Positions 24,427 through 31,757 of a DNA stretch of 64,000 nucleotides are shown here, piece after piece. Location: NCBI RefSeq assembly GCF_019397265.1, contig NZ_CP068985.1:62001-126000 (forward strand), given 5' to 3'. Under the pieces are notes generated by a model. That model worked only from the letters and a program-made list of their open reading frames with translations, was not told the origin of the DNA and made no database searches. The stretch's first letter is position 1. Each line of letters begins with the position of its first letter. Origin of the DNA: Nonomuraea coxensis DSM 45129. GTDB taxonomy: Bacteria > Actinomycetota > Actinomycetes > Streptosporangiales > Streptosporangiaceae. The position numbers and the translations under genes are program-made.

Positions 24427-25625
24427 GCATGGAGTATCAGCGGGCGCTCGGACGGCGCATCGCCCAAGAACGCAAACGGCGTGGCCTGTCGCAAGCTGAG
24501 CTGGCGCGGCTGGTGGACCGGTCGGTGGCGTGGATCTCGCAAGTTGAGCGGGGCGTCCGCAAGGTCGATCGCATGTCCGTGCTGGAGAAGGTCGCCGAGA
24601 CGCTGGACGTACCGCTGTCGGAGCTGGCCGCTGAGGCGCCGGTGGTGGCGGCCACGACCGAGGAGATGCCGGGGACGGCCGGGCTACGGCTGGTGCTGTC
24701 CGGGGCGCACTCGTTGCAGGCCATGTTGCACGCCACGCCGGTGCCGCCGACCGAACAGCTCAAGCCGCGGGTGGATCACGCCTGGGAGCTGACGCATCAG
24801 AGCCGCTACGTCGAGCTGACGGAGCTGCTGCGTGGGCTCGTCCCGACGCTGGAGAACGCGGTACGGTCCGCGCCCGCTGAACGGCAAGCCGAGTTGTTCG
24901 AGCTGCTGGCGGTCACCTATCAGGCGTGTTCGGCGTCGCTGGCGAAGCTGGGTGAGCCGGAGGCGGCGTGGATCGCGGCCGATCGGGCCATCAGCGCGGC
25001 CGAGCGTGCCGGTAACCCGTTGATGATGGCGGCCGGGGCGTTCCGGCTGGGGTTCGTGTTCCTGGGGGCGCGTCACTTCGATCAGGTGGAGGAGACTGCG
25101 CGTACGGCTGCTGAGGCGCTGTGGTTCCTGACCGATCAGGGCAACGTGGAAGCGATGTCGCTGTGGGGCGGCCTGACCTTGCAGCGGGCGGTCGCGGCCT
25201 CGCGGCTCAATCAGGCCGATGTCGCCTACGAGCACCTGTCGCGAGCCCGCGGCATGGCCGCGCGGGTCGGTGAAGGGCGCAACGACTACAACACCGAGTT
25301 CGGGCCGGCCAACGTGGCGCTGCATGAGGTGGCCGTAGCGGTGGAGGTCGGTGACGCCGGGCATGCGCTGCGGGTCGGAACCGCGGTGGACGTCTCGACG
25401 CTGTCGGCCGAGCGGCGGGCACGGCTCGCGGTGGATCTGGCGCGGGCGCATGCGCAGCGTCGCCAGGTGGACGAGGCGGTGGCGCGGCTGCTGGAGGCGG
25501 AGGACGTGACGCCCGAGCAGATCCGTAACCATCGGGTAGTACGGCAGCTCGTCTCCGACCTGGTGTCGATGCAGGACCCGGCATCGACGGAGCTACGGGA
25601 ACTGGCCGAGCGAGTGGGGGCGTAG
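24423..25625 (+). CDS. XRE-family regulator with TPR-like C-terminal domain
   Basis: 400 aa. The N-terminal HTH_3 (residues 6-66) reads ALGRRIAQERKRRGLSQAEL, ARLVDRSVAWISQVERG, and continues to the stabilising helices (VLEKVAETLDVPLSELA). The remaining roughly 300 aa are alpha-helical TPR-like repeats (AELFELLAVTYQACSASLAK, AAWIAADRAISAAERAG, VAYEHLSRARGMAARVG), suited to binding a peptide or partner. AAGTAC-type sites lie both upstream and immediately downstream, so it is likely the master regulator of AICE excision and transfer. Repressor versus activator is not known. Confidence 0.8.
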   Translation: MSMEYQRALGRRIAQERKRRGLSQAELARLVDRSVAWISQVERGVRKVDRMSVLEKVAETLDVPLSELAAEAPVVAATTEEMPGTAGLRLVLSGAHSLQAMLHATPVPPTEQLKPRVDHAWELTHQSRYVELTELLRGLVPTLENAVRSAPAERQAELFELLAVTYQACSASLAKLGEPEAAWIAADRAISAAERAGNPLMMAAGAFRLGFVFLGARHFDQVEETARTAAEALWFLTDQGNVEAMSLWGGLTLQRAVAASRLNQADVAYEHLSRARGMAARVGEGRNDYNTEFGPANVALHEVAVAVEVGDAGHALRVGTAVDVSTLSAERRARLAVDLARAHAQRRQVDEAVARLLEAEDVTPEQIRNHRVVRQLVSDLVSMQDPASTELRELAERVGA

Positions 25626-25629
25626 AAAA

Positions 25630-25656
25630 AGTACGTGTCCACGTACTCTAAGTACT
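25630..25656. promoter_or_regulatory. Palindromic operator downstream of the XRE gene
   Basis: AGTACGTG-TC-CACGTACT (25630-25647) is a perfect inverted repeat, followed at once by TAAGTACTA. It shares the AAGTAC/GTACTT half-site with the cluster at 23994-24064 and lies ahead of the SCO3933-tra-rep-int operon. It is a plausible control point for the mobility genes. Confidence 0.65.
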
Positions 25657-25679
25657 AGTGATTACTCTCAGTATCAGGT

Positions 25680-25740
25680 AGCGTTCGTGTTGTAGCTGGA
25701 ACTCTCCGTAGTCGGAGGGTGGCAGCCCAGCACGAACGCT
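25680..25740. ncRNA. Long nested hairpin in the tra operon leader
   Basis: AGCGTTCGTG (25680-25689) pairs perfectly with CACGAACGCT (25731-25740). Inside, GCTGG/CCAGC and CTCCG-TAGT-CGGAG extend the stem. No T-run follows. It could be a structured RNA leader, a single-strand DNA structure for transfer (clt-like) or a replication signal. Class unknown. Confidence 0.45.
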
Positions 25741-25793
25741 CTTCGCGTTTCAGGGGTGGATCAAGGAGGTCCGCTCACGGAAGGCGGAGAGAA

Positions 25794-25836
25794 GGCCACA
25801 CATGAAAGTGGCCTGAGCGGGAGACCCGCCCAGGCC
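25794..25836 (+). promoter_or_regulatory. Leader with mini-ORF and two mutually exclusive hairpins
   Basis: GGCCAC (25794-25799) can pair with GTGGCC (25808-25813). The GGCC of that arm can instead pair in GGCCTG...CAGGCC (25810-25815 with 25831-25836), which encloses CGGG-AGA-CCCG. The mini-ORF ATG AAA GTG GCC TGA (25802-25816) lies within the first loop and is preceded by GGAGAGAAGG. This resembles translation-controlled attenuation, but is inferred from sequence only. Confidence 0.4.
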
Positions 25837-25948
25837 GGATGCGTTAGCACCCTAGTTGGCGCTTCGATGCTATCGCCTCCGAGCTGACGGCACGGTCTCC
25901 CTCGTCCTGAAACGCCTGATCAACAGGCTGACGAGAGGTGTATTCGCC

Positions 25949-26278
25949 ATGCGTACCGTCCCCATCCCTGTGGACGTCAGCAAGCTCACCATCACCTGCG
26001 TGAAGGCCCCGCGCCCTCGCGTGCTCAACCGCGACACCGGCGAGATCAAGACCGACAAGAACGGCAACACCGTCTACGAGGTCACCGTGTCCGTGGAGGA
26101 CGAGTTCGGCCGGATCGAGCTCGTCAAGATCGGCATCACCGGAGAGCCGCCCATCAAGGCCGGCGACGCCGTCAACGCGGTCGGGCTGCTCGGCTACGTC
26201 TGGGAGATCGCCGGCCGATGGGGCATCTCCTACCGCGCGACCGCCCTGCTTCCGCAGCAGGAGGCCGCCGATGTCTGA
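25949..26278 (+). CDS. SCO3933-like AICE regulatory protein
   Basis: 109 aa. It starts MRTVPIPVDVSKLTITCVKA and has TGEIKTDKNGNTVYEVTVSV, then a GYVWEIAGRWGISYRATAL end. This matches the SCO3933-type small proteins found upstream of tra in many AICEs. It is thought to have a regulatory or transfer-accessory role, but the mechanism is not established. ATG at 25949 is favoured over an upstream frame start in the leader. The 3' end overlaps the tra ATG by 8 nt. Confidence 0.75.
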   Translation: MRTVPIPVDVSKLTITCVKAPRPRVLNRDTGEIKTDKNGNTVYEVTVSVEDEFGRIELVKIGITGEPPIKAGDAVNAVGLLGYVWEIAGRWGISYRATALLPQQEAADV

Positions 26279-27605
26279 CCAGCTCTACACGATGCTCGCA
26301 GTCCTGGCCGCTCTCGCGGCCGGGCTCTGGGCCTGGCGCCGCTTCCACTACCCGTCCTTCTGGCTCGTCATCGGCTTCCCGATCATCGCCATCACCATCC
26401 GGGCGACCTGGCGCAAGGTCGCCCTCGGCTGCGGCCTGACCAAGAAGCGGCAGCGCTTCTGGTTCACCACCGTTCCCGGCCTGGTCGCCTCGACCGGCGT
26501 CGTCCGGGTGCGGCGCAAGTGGCAGCGCATCGCCGTGGACACCAAGCCGTTCATGTGGCTACCGCTGCCGGCCCGTCACGGCTGGCGCGTCACCCTGCAC
26601 ACCCTGGAAGGACAGATTCCCGCCGACTACGCCGAGGTCGCCGAACGGCTCGCGCACTCCTGGGGCGTGCACGCCGTACGCGTCTCCTCCGACAAGCCCG
26701 GCCGGGTACGGCTGGCCGCCACCGTCCATGACCCCTTGGTCAAGGTCGATGAACTGCCACCGTCCACCGAGCTGCTCAAGGTCACCGTGGGCCGCCTGGA
26801 GACCGGCACACCGTGGGTGATCGACTTCCGCACCGTGCCGCACTGGCTGAACGCCGGAGCAACACAGTCCGGCAAGTCCAACCTCGCCAACGCCCTCATC
26901 GTCGGCCTCGCCCCGCAACCGGTCGCGCTGATCGGCTTCGATCTCAAGGGCGGCGTCGAGTTCACCCCGTACGCACCACGATTGTCCGCGCTGGCCACCT
27001 CCCGCGCCGAGTGTGGCGGGTTGCTGGAGGACCTGGTGGCGCTCATGACCGACCGGATGGGCGTGTGCCGGATGGCCGGCGCCCGCAACATCTGGCAACT
27101 CCCGCCCACCATGCGGCCGGTACCGATCGTGGTCCTGGTGGACGAGCTGGCCGAGCTTTACCTGATGGCCGACAAGTCGGAGAAAGACGAGATCGCCAAG
27201 ACCTCGACAGCCCTGCTGCGGGTCGCCCAGCTCGGCCGGGCGTTCGGCATCTACCTGTTCTGCTGCGGACAGCGCATCGGCTCCGACCTCGGTCCCGGTG
27301 TGACCGCGCTCCGGGCGCAGTGCTCGGGCCGGATCTGCCACCGGGTCAACGATCCCGAGACCGCCACCATGACCCTCGGCGACCTCGACCCCGCCGCGCT
27401 CGACTCGGCTCGCACTATCGCCGCCGAGACGCCCGGCGTCGCCATCGTCGCCGGCCAGGACGGCCAGTGGTACCGCGCCCGCTCCTTCTACGTCACTGAG
27501 CAAACCGCCGAGCGCGCCGCCCGCACCTACGCGCACCTGGCGCCGCCTTGGTCCGAGGTGGTGACCGCCCAACCCATCGAGACGCCCGACCAGCAAACCG
27601 CCTGA
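26271..27605 (+). CDS. FtsK/SpoIIIE-type conjugative DNA translocase (TraB/TraSA-like)
   Basis: 444 aa. It moves double-stranded DNA between mycelial cells as a membrane hexamer. Residues 5-50 contain one or two TM helices (MLAVLAALAAGLWAW, FWLVIGFPIIAITI). The motor has Walker A GATQSGKS (196-203), Walker B VVLVDELAEL (288-296) and the FtsK-like LRVAQLGRAFGIYLFCCGQR segment. Length and layout fit pSAM2-type AICE Tra proteins. It overlaps the SCO3933-like gene and is followed by the spdB-like gene. Confidence 0.88.
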   Translation: MSDQLYTMLAVLAALAAGLWAWRRFHYPSFWLVIGFPIIAITIRATWRKVALGCGLTKKRQRFWFTTVPGLVASTGVVRVRRKWQRIAVDTKPFMWLPLPARHGWRVTLHTLEGQIPADYAEVAERLAHSWGVHAVRVSSDKPGRVRLAATVHDPLVKVDELPPSTELLKVTVGRLETGTPWVIDFRTVPHWLNAGATQSGKSNLANALIVGLAPQPVALIGFDLKGGVEFTPYAPRLSALATSRAECGGLLEDLVALMTDRMGVCRMAGARNIWQLPPTMRPVPIVVLVDELAELYLMADKSEKDEIAKTSTALLRVAQLGRAFGIYLFCCGQRIGSDLGPGVTALRAQCSGRICHRVNDPETATMTLGDLDPAALDSARTIAAETPGVAIVAGQDGQWYRARSFYVTEQTAERAARTYAHLAPPWSEVVTAQPIETPDQQTA

Positions 27606-27630
27606 ACCGGCACTCCGAGGAGGAACTGAG

Positions 27631-28284
27631 ATGCGCCGCATCACCGCCTGGCTCCTCGACACCGGCTCTGTCCTCGTCCTGGCACTCATCGCGGGTGCAG
27701 GCTCGTTCACCCACATCCGCGACACCGCCAGCGAACACGGACAGACCGGCTGGATGTCCTGGGCCATCGCCATCTGCATCGACCTGACCTGCGTCATGGC
27801 CGCCCGCGAACGCCAACGCGACAAGAAGACCGGCCGAACCCGGCGCGGCCCGGTCTCCTGGCCCGTCCTCGTCCTAACTGGCGGCATCATCCTGTCCCTG
27901 GCGGCCAACCTTGCCCAAGCCACACCAACCGTCTGGGGCTGGATCACCGCCGCCACCCCGGCCGGTGCCTTCCTGGTCGCGGTCTCCATGCTCGAACGCC
28001 GCGCCACGACCACCAGCGCCGACACACCACAGGACGTCCCGCAGACGTCCTCGCCCTCCGCGCAGACGTCCTCAGCCTCCGCAGGGTCCCGGGATGTCCC
28101 GGCCCGCCACGACAGCCCGACACCAGCTCCGGCCCTCGTCGACTACGCCCGCCGCGTCGCTGACGAGCACCGCGCCAAGCACGGCGAGCACATCTCGGCA
28201 GACCTCATCCGTGCCCGCCTGGGTGTCTCCGAGCAACTCGCCACGGATCTCCTCCACGTCCTGCAACCCGTTCAAGCTCACTGA
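27631..28284 (+). CDS. SpdB-like DUF2637 membrane protein
   Basis: 217 aa, with AGGAGG before the ATG. About four TM segments are in the first 125 aa (GSVLVLALIAGAGSFTHI, WMSWAIAICIDLTCVMAA, WPVLVLTGGIILSLAANL, AGAFLVAVSML). They match DUF2637/SpdB proteins, which assist intramycelial plasmid or AICE spread. A Ser/Thr/Pro linker leads to a C-terminal helical domain (YARRVADEHRAKHGEHISAD, LIRARLGVSEQLATDLLHV) that looks like a small DNA-binding HTH. It lies between tra and rep. Confidence 0.75.
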   Translation: MRRITAWLLDTGSVLVLALIAGAGSFTHIRDTASEHGQTGWMSWAIAICIDLTCVMAARERQRDKKTGRTRRGPVSWPVLVLTGGIILSLAANLAQATPTVWGWITAATPAGAFLVAVSMLERRATTTSADTPQDVPQTSSPSAQTSSASAGSRDVPARHDSPTPAPALVDYARRVADEHRAKHGEHISADLIRARLGVSEQLATDLLHVLQPVQAH

Positions 28285-28298
28285 GAGGAACGGCGTCC

Positions 28299-28565
28299 AT
28301 GTCCGCTCTTCACTCGCGGCCCGCGTTCATCGCCGGGCTACGCGCCCTGGCCGAACTGCTGGAAGCCCGTCCCGACGTACCGATCCCACGAAGCACCGTC
28401 GTTCATCACTTCGTACCCGATGCCCAAGACGCCGACATGCCGATGACCGCGGACGCGACGCCCCTCATCCACTACCGCTGCTGCACCTGCAACGGCACCG
28501 GCCTCTACGACGACCAGACCTGCGCCGACTGCCACGGCACCGGCATCGACAACCACGGCGCATAG
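28299..28565 (+). CDS. Small zinc-finger protein (DnaJ-like CXXCXGXG pairs)
   Basis: 88 aa. The C-terminus carries two cysteine pairs of DnaJ type, CTCNGTG and CADCHGTG (about residues 63-83), a likely single zinc site. The N-terminal half is helical (FIAGLRALAELLEARPDVPI). Small proteins of this type are common between spdB and rep in AICEs. It follows the spdB-like gene by 14 bp and is probably cotranscribed. Function is unknown. Confidence 0.65.
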   Translation: MSALHSRPAFIAGLRALAELLEARPDVPIPRSTVVHHFVPDAQDADMPMTADATPLIHYRCCTCNGTGLYDDQTCADCHGTGIDNHGA

Positions 28566-28571
28566 CCGTAG

Positions 28572-28622
28572 CGCCCCCCGCCTGGCCACACATCCGCCAA
28601 GATCCGCGCCAGGCCGGGGGCC
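28572..28622. repeat. Strong GC hairpin upstream of rep
   Basis: GCCCCCCGCCTGGC pairs with GCCAGGCCGGGGGC across a loop of about 22 nt, 40 bp before rep. It may attenuate or terminate readthrough from tra/spdB, or form part of the replication origin. There is no T-run, so simple termination is not certain. Confidence 0.45.
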
Positions 28623-28659
28623 ATCCACACCAGCGTCACTGGATAGGACGGAACCCATC

Positions 28660-30030
28660 TTGCCCCACCTTGCCCACAGCCACGCCGTGGCTGGAATGAT
28701 CCACCGGCTCAACCAATCCGACTACGACCGCTGGGCCGGCCAGATCCGCCGTACCGGCGGCTGCCGCCAGCCCATCCACCTGCGGGGCAAGGTCGAACAC
28801 TACGACCAGGCCACCGGCCACCTCCTGCACCGCTACAGCACCAGCACCGAACCGGACGGCGTCCTGCGCGTGGCGTGCAAGACCCGCCGCGCCTCCCGCT
28901 GCCGGGCCTGCGCCGAGGTCTACCGCGCCGACACCTACCAGCTCGTCCGCGCCGGCCTCATCGGCGGCAAGGGCGTCCCCGAGACGGTCAGCGCGCACCC
29001 GTGCCTGTTCGTCACCCTCACCGCGCCGTCCTTCGGAGCCGTACACGTCCGGCGGGAGAAGAACGGCAAGGTCCTGCCCTGCCACGCCCGCCGCGACGCC
29101 GAGACCTGCTCGCACGGACAGGTCATGTCCTGCACAGACCGCCACAGCGCCGACGACCCGCGCCTCGGCGAACCGCTGTGCCTCGACTGCTACGACTACG
29201 ACGGCTCGGTCCTGTTCAACGCCATCAGCCCCGAACTGTGGCGACGCTTCACCCTCGCCCTGCGCCGCCGCTTCGCCCGCCTCAACGGCCTGACCGTCAA
29301 GGCCCTACAGGAGCACGTCAGCATCGCCTTCGCCAAGGTCGCCGAATACCAGCGCCGCGGCGTCGTCCACTTCCACGCCGTCATCCGCCTCGACGGACCC
29401 GACGGTCCCGACTCGCCGCCACCGCCCTGGGCGACCGGTGACGCCCTGGCCCAAGCCGTCCAGCACGCCGCCGCAGTCGTCACCGCGGAGATCAAGCCAC
29501 TGAGCCGTACCTTCCGCTGGGGCACGCAGCTCGACGTCCGCCCCATCACCATGGACGGCGACCTCACCGAACGAGCCGTAGCCGCCTACATCGCGAAGTA
29601 CGCCACCAAGGCCGCCGAATGCGTCGGCACCCTCGACCGCCGTATTCAGCCCTTGGACGACCTGGCCGCACTCCCGGTACGCGAGCACGCCCGCCGGCTG
29701 ATCGCCGCCTGCATGCGGCTGGGCAGTGAGCCCGGCCTGGCTGACCTACGGCTCACCCACTGGGCCCACATGCTCGGCTTCCGCGGCCACTTCTCCACCA
29801 AGTCCCGCCGCTACTCCACCACCCTCAGCGCCCTGCGCGCCGCCCGCGAAGAACACATGCGCGCCGAACAGATCAGCACCGGACACCTCCCATTCTTCGA
29901 CGAGGACACCGTTCTCGTCGTTGCTCACTGGGCCTACGCCGGACAAGGGCTCTCCCTCGGCGAACAGCTCCTCGCCTCGGCCATCACCGGCCAGCACGCG
30001 CCACACCTCAGGGAACCAGATGACCGCTGA
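28660..30030 (+). CDS. Rolling-circle replication initiator (RepSA-like)
   Basis: 456 aa from TTG at 28660; an in-frame ATG at 28696 is an alternative start. It nicks the double-strand origin and starts rolling-circle replication of the excised AICE. The catalytic order is visible: VTLTAPSFG (118-126), the metal-binding HFH (237-239) in RGVVHFHAVIRLDG, and YIAKYATK (310-317) holding the nicking tyrosine. Cys pairs (CRAC 81-84, CLDC 174-177 and others) suggest a zinc finger. The 3' end overlaps xis by 11 nt. Confidence 0.85.
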   Translation: MPHLAHSHAVAGMIHRLNQSDYDRWAGQIRRTGGCRQPIHLRGKVEHYDQATGHLLHRYSTSTEPDGVLRVACKTRRASRCRACAEVYRADTYQLVRAGLIGGKGVPETVSAHPCLFVTLTAPSFGAVHVRREKNGKVLPCHARRDAETCSHGQVMSCTDRHSADDPRLGEPLCLDCYDYDGSVLFNAISPELWRRFTLALRRRFARLNGLTVKALQEHVSIAFAKVAEYQRRGVVHFHAVIRLDGPDGPDSPPPPWATGDALAQAVQHAAAVVTAEIKPLSRTFRWGTQLDVRPITMDGDLTERAVAAYIAKYATKAAECVGTLDRRIQPLDDLAALPVREHARRLIAACMRLGSEPGLADLRLTHWAHMLGFRGHFSTKSRRYSTTLSALRAAREEHMRAEQISTGHLPFFDEDTVLVVAHWAYAGQGLSLGEQLLASAITGQHAPHLREPDDR

Positions 30031-30202
30031 ACTGCTCACCGTCCCGGAAGCGATGGCCGTCCTGAAGGTCAGCCGCTGGACGCTCTACAACCTCATCCGC
30101 TCCGGCGAACTCCGCTCGATCATCGTCGGCGTCCGCTGCCGCCGCATCCCCGCCTCCGCGCTGGAGGCGTACGTGACCCAGCTATGCGAGGAGGCCGCCT
30201 GA
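30020..30202 (+). CDS. xis: Excisionase (Xis), HTH_17/MerR-like
   Basis: 60 aa. It is a single winged-helix excisionase domain: LLTVPEAMAVLKVSRWTLYN, LIRSGELRSIIVGVRCRRIP, ASALEAYV. Xis biases the integrase toward excision. ATG at 30020 lies inside the end of rep, and its TGA (30200-30202) overlaps the int ATG, so rep, xis and int are translationally linked. Family and position make this call firm. Confidence 0.85.
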   Translation: MTAELLTVPEAMAVLKVSRWTLYNLIRSGELRSIIVGVRCRRIPASALEAYVTQLCEEAA

Positions 30203-31494
30203 TGCCCACCAAGACCACCCTCGCGACACCCGACGAGCCCGAGCGCGGCCCTCGCAAGAGCCGGCGAACCCGCGCCAACAACGAAGGCTCGATCTTCCCG
30301 TACAAGAACGGCTGGGCAGGCTACGTCTGGGTCACCACGCCAGAAGGCAAGAAAACCCGCAAGTGGGCGTACGGCAAGACCCGCGAGGAGACCCACGAGA
30401 AGTGGCTCAAGCTTCACGAACTGGCCCGCAGGGGGCCGGTGGTCACCAAATCGCCGAAGCTCTCGGACTACCTGACGTACTGGCTCGCCAACGTCGTGGA
30501 GCCCAACCTCGCGCCCAAGACCGCCGCGAACTACGAGATGTTCGCCCGGCTTTACATCACGCCCGCGCTCGGCTCCAAGCGGCTCGACAAGCTGACCGTG
30601 CGGGACGTCCAGACGTGGGTGAACAAGATCCGCCGCTCCTGCCAATGCTGCGACCAACGCAAGGACGCCGCTCGTCCAGAAATCCACAGCAACCCAAAGC
30701 GCCGTCAGCACTGCTGTGCGGTCGGCAAGTGCTGCAAGTCCGAACCCTCGGAGTGGACCGTCCACGACGCCTACATGACGCTGCGGGCCGCCCTGAGTAA
30801 CGCCGTCCGCGAAGAAGCCCTGACGCGCAACGTCGCGGCCAACGTCAAGATGTCGGTCCCTCGGAAGCGCAAGGTCAAGCCCTGGTCGGTGGACGAGGCC
30901 AGGACCTTCCTGGAGTCAGCCCGTACTCGGGAGGACCCGATGTACCCGGCGTACGTCCTGGTGCTCGTCCTGGGTCTGCGGCTCGGCGAGGTCCTCGGGC
31001 TGCGTTGGGAGGACGTCGACCTCGACCAGGCCGAGATGACGATCGGCTGGCAACTCCAGCGAGTCGCCGGCAAGCTGCTGCACCGCCAGACAAAGACGGA
31101 TGCCTCCGACGCCACTTTGCCCTTTCCCGAGATCGTCACGACGGCCCTCCGTACCCGTCAACGGGTACGCGATGCCGCCAGGGATGCGGCGGGAGACGAC
31201 TGGCAGGAGACCGGCCTCGTCTTCACCACCGCCAGTGGTCGGCCGATCGAACCGTCCAACTTCCGGCGCAGCTTCGCGAACGCCTGCGCCAAGGCAAACG
31301 TACGAAGAGTCCATGTCCACGCCACCCGCAAGACCTGCGCGTCTTTGCTCGTCGCCCTCGACGTTCATCCACGCGTGGCCATGCAGATCCTTCGTCACTC
31401 ACAGATCTCCGTGACCATGAACGTATACAGCGAAGTCTCGTCCGCAGAGACGCGCCGAGCTCTGAAGAAGCTTGGTGATCATCTCGACTCCTAG
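30202..31494 (+). CDS. int: Tyrosine-family site-specific integrase
   Basis: 430 aa. It recombines attP with the tRNA-Ala 3' end and, with Xis, reverses this. An AP2-like arm-binding region is at 28-65 and a SAM-like core domain at 85-205. The catalytic residues are R260 (GLRLGE), K298, H373-x-x-R376 (HATR), H399 and Y409 (NVYSEV). A Cys-rich insert (C147, C149-150, C171-172, C177-178) in the core-binding domain may bind zinc; similar inserts occur in actinomycete integrases (recollection). ATG at 30202 follows an AGGAGG inside xis. Confidence 0.93.
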   Translation: MPTKTTLATPDEPERGPRKSRRTRANNEGSIFPYKNGWAGYVWVTTPEGKKTRKWAYGKTREETHEKWLKLHELARRGPVVTKSPKLSDYLTYWLANVVEPNLAPKTAANYEMFARLYITPALGSKRLDKLTVRDVQTWVNKIRRSCQCCDQRKDAARPEIHSNPKRRQHCCAVGKCCKSEPSEWTVHDAYMTLRAALSNAVREEALTRNVAANVKMSVPRKRKVKPWSVDEARTFLESARTREDPMYPAYVLVLVLGLRLGEVLGLRWEDVDLDQAEMTIGWQLQRVAGKLLHRQTKTDASDATLPFPEIVTTALRTRQRVRDAARDAAGDDWQETGLVFTTASGRPIEPSNFRRSFANACAKANVRRVHVHATRKTCASLLVALDVHPRVAMQILRHSQISVTMNVYSEVSSAETRRALKKLGDHLDS

Positions 31495-31522
31495 CGAGAC
31501 CCAGCACTGACGAAAATCGATT

Positions 31523-31554
31523 AGGCCATTCCTCGACTCACGGGGAGTGGCCTT
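31523..31554. terminator. Terminator after int
   Basis: AGGCCATTCC pairs with GGGAGTGGCCT (one bulge), followed by TTCAAC. It would end the rep-xis-int transcript. Confidence 0.5.
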
Positions 31555-31757
31555 CAACGTGTGACAAGGGCTGACGACTTCTCCTGCCGCCGCCACGCGA
31601 CGACGGTTCCGCTTGCGACTCATACCCAGTCCATCGAAAGAGAAGGATGAGCACGCCGACAAAGGGGGTCTTCGAGTTTGATCGGGGAGGGGCGGCAGGA
31701 GTCCGCTCTCTGGTCACGTTGAGTGACGGCTAAGGCTGAAGATCACCCCGGATGCAA
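31555..31757. other. AICE intergenic region without a gene
   Basis: About 200 bp between the int terminator and the ISL3-type element. No ORF of note. This was probably continuous with the DNA at about 33197 before the IS inserted. Confidence 0.35.
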
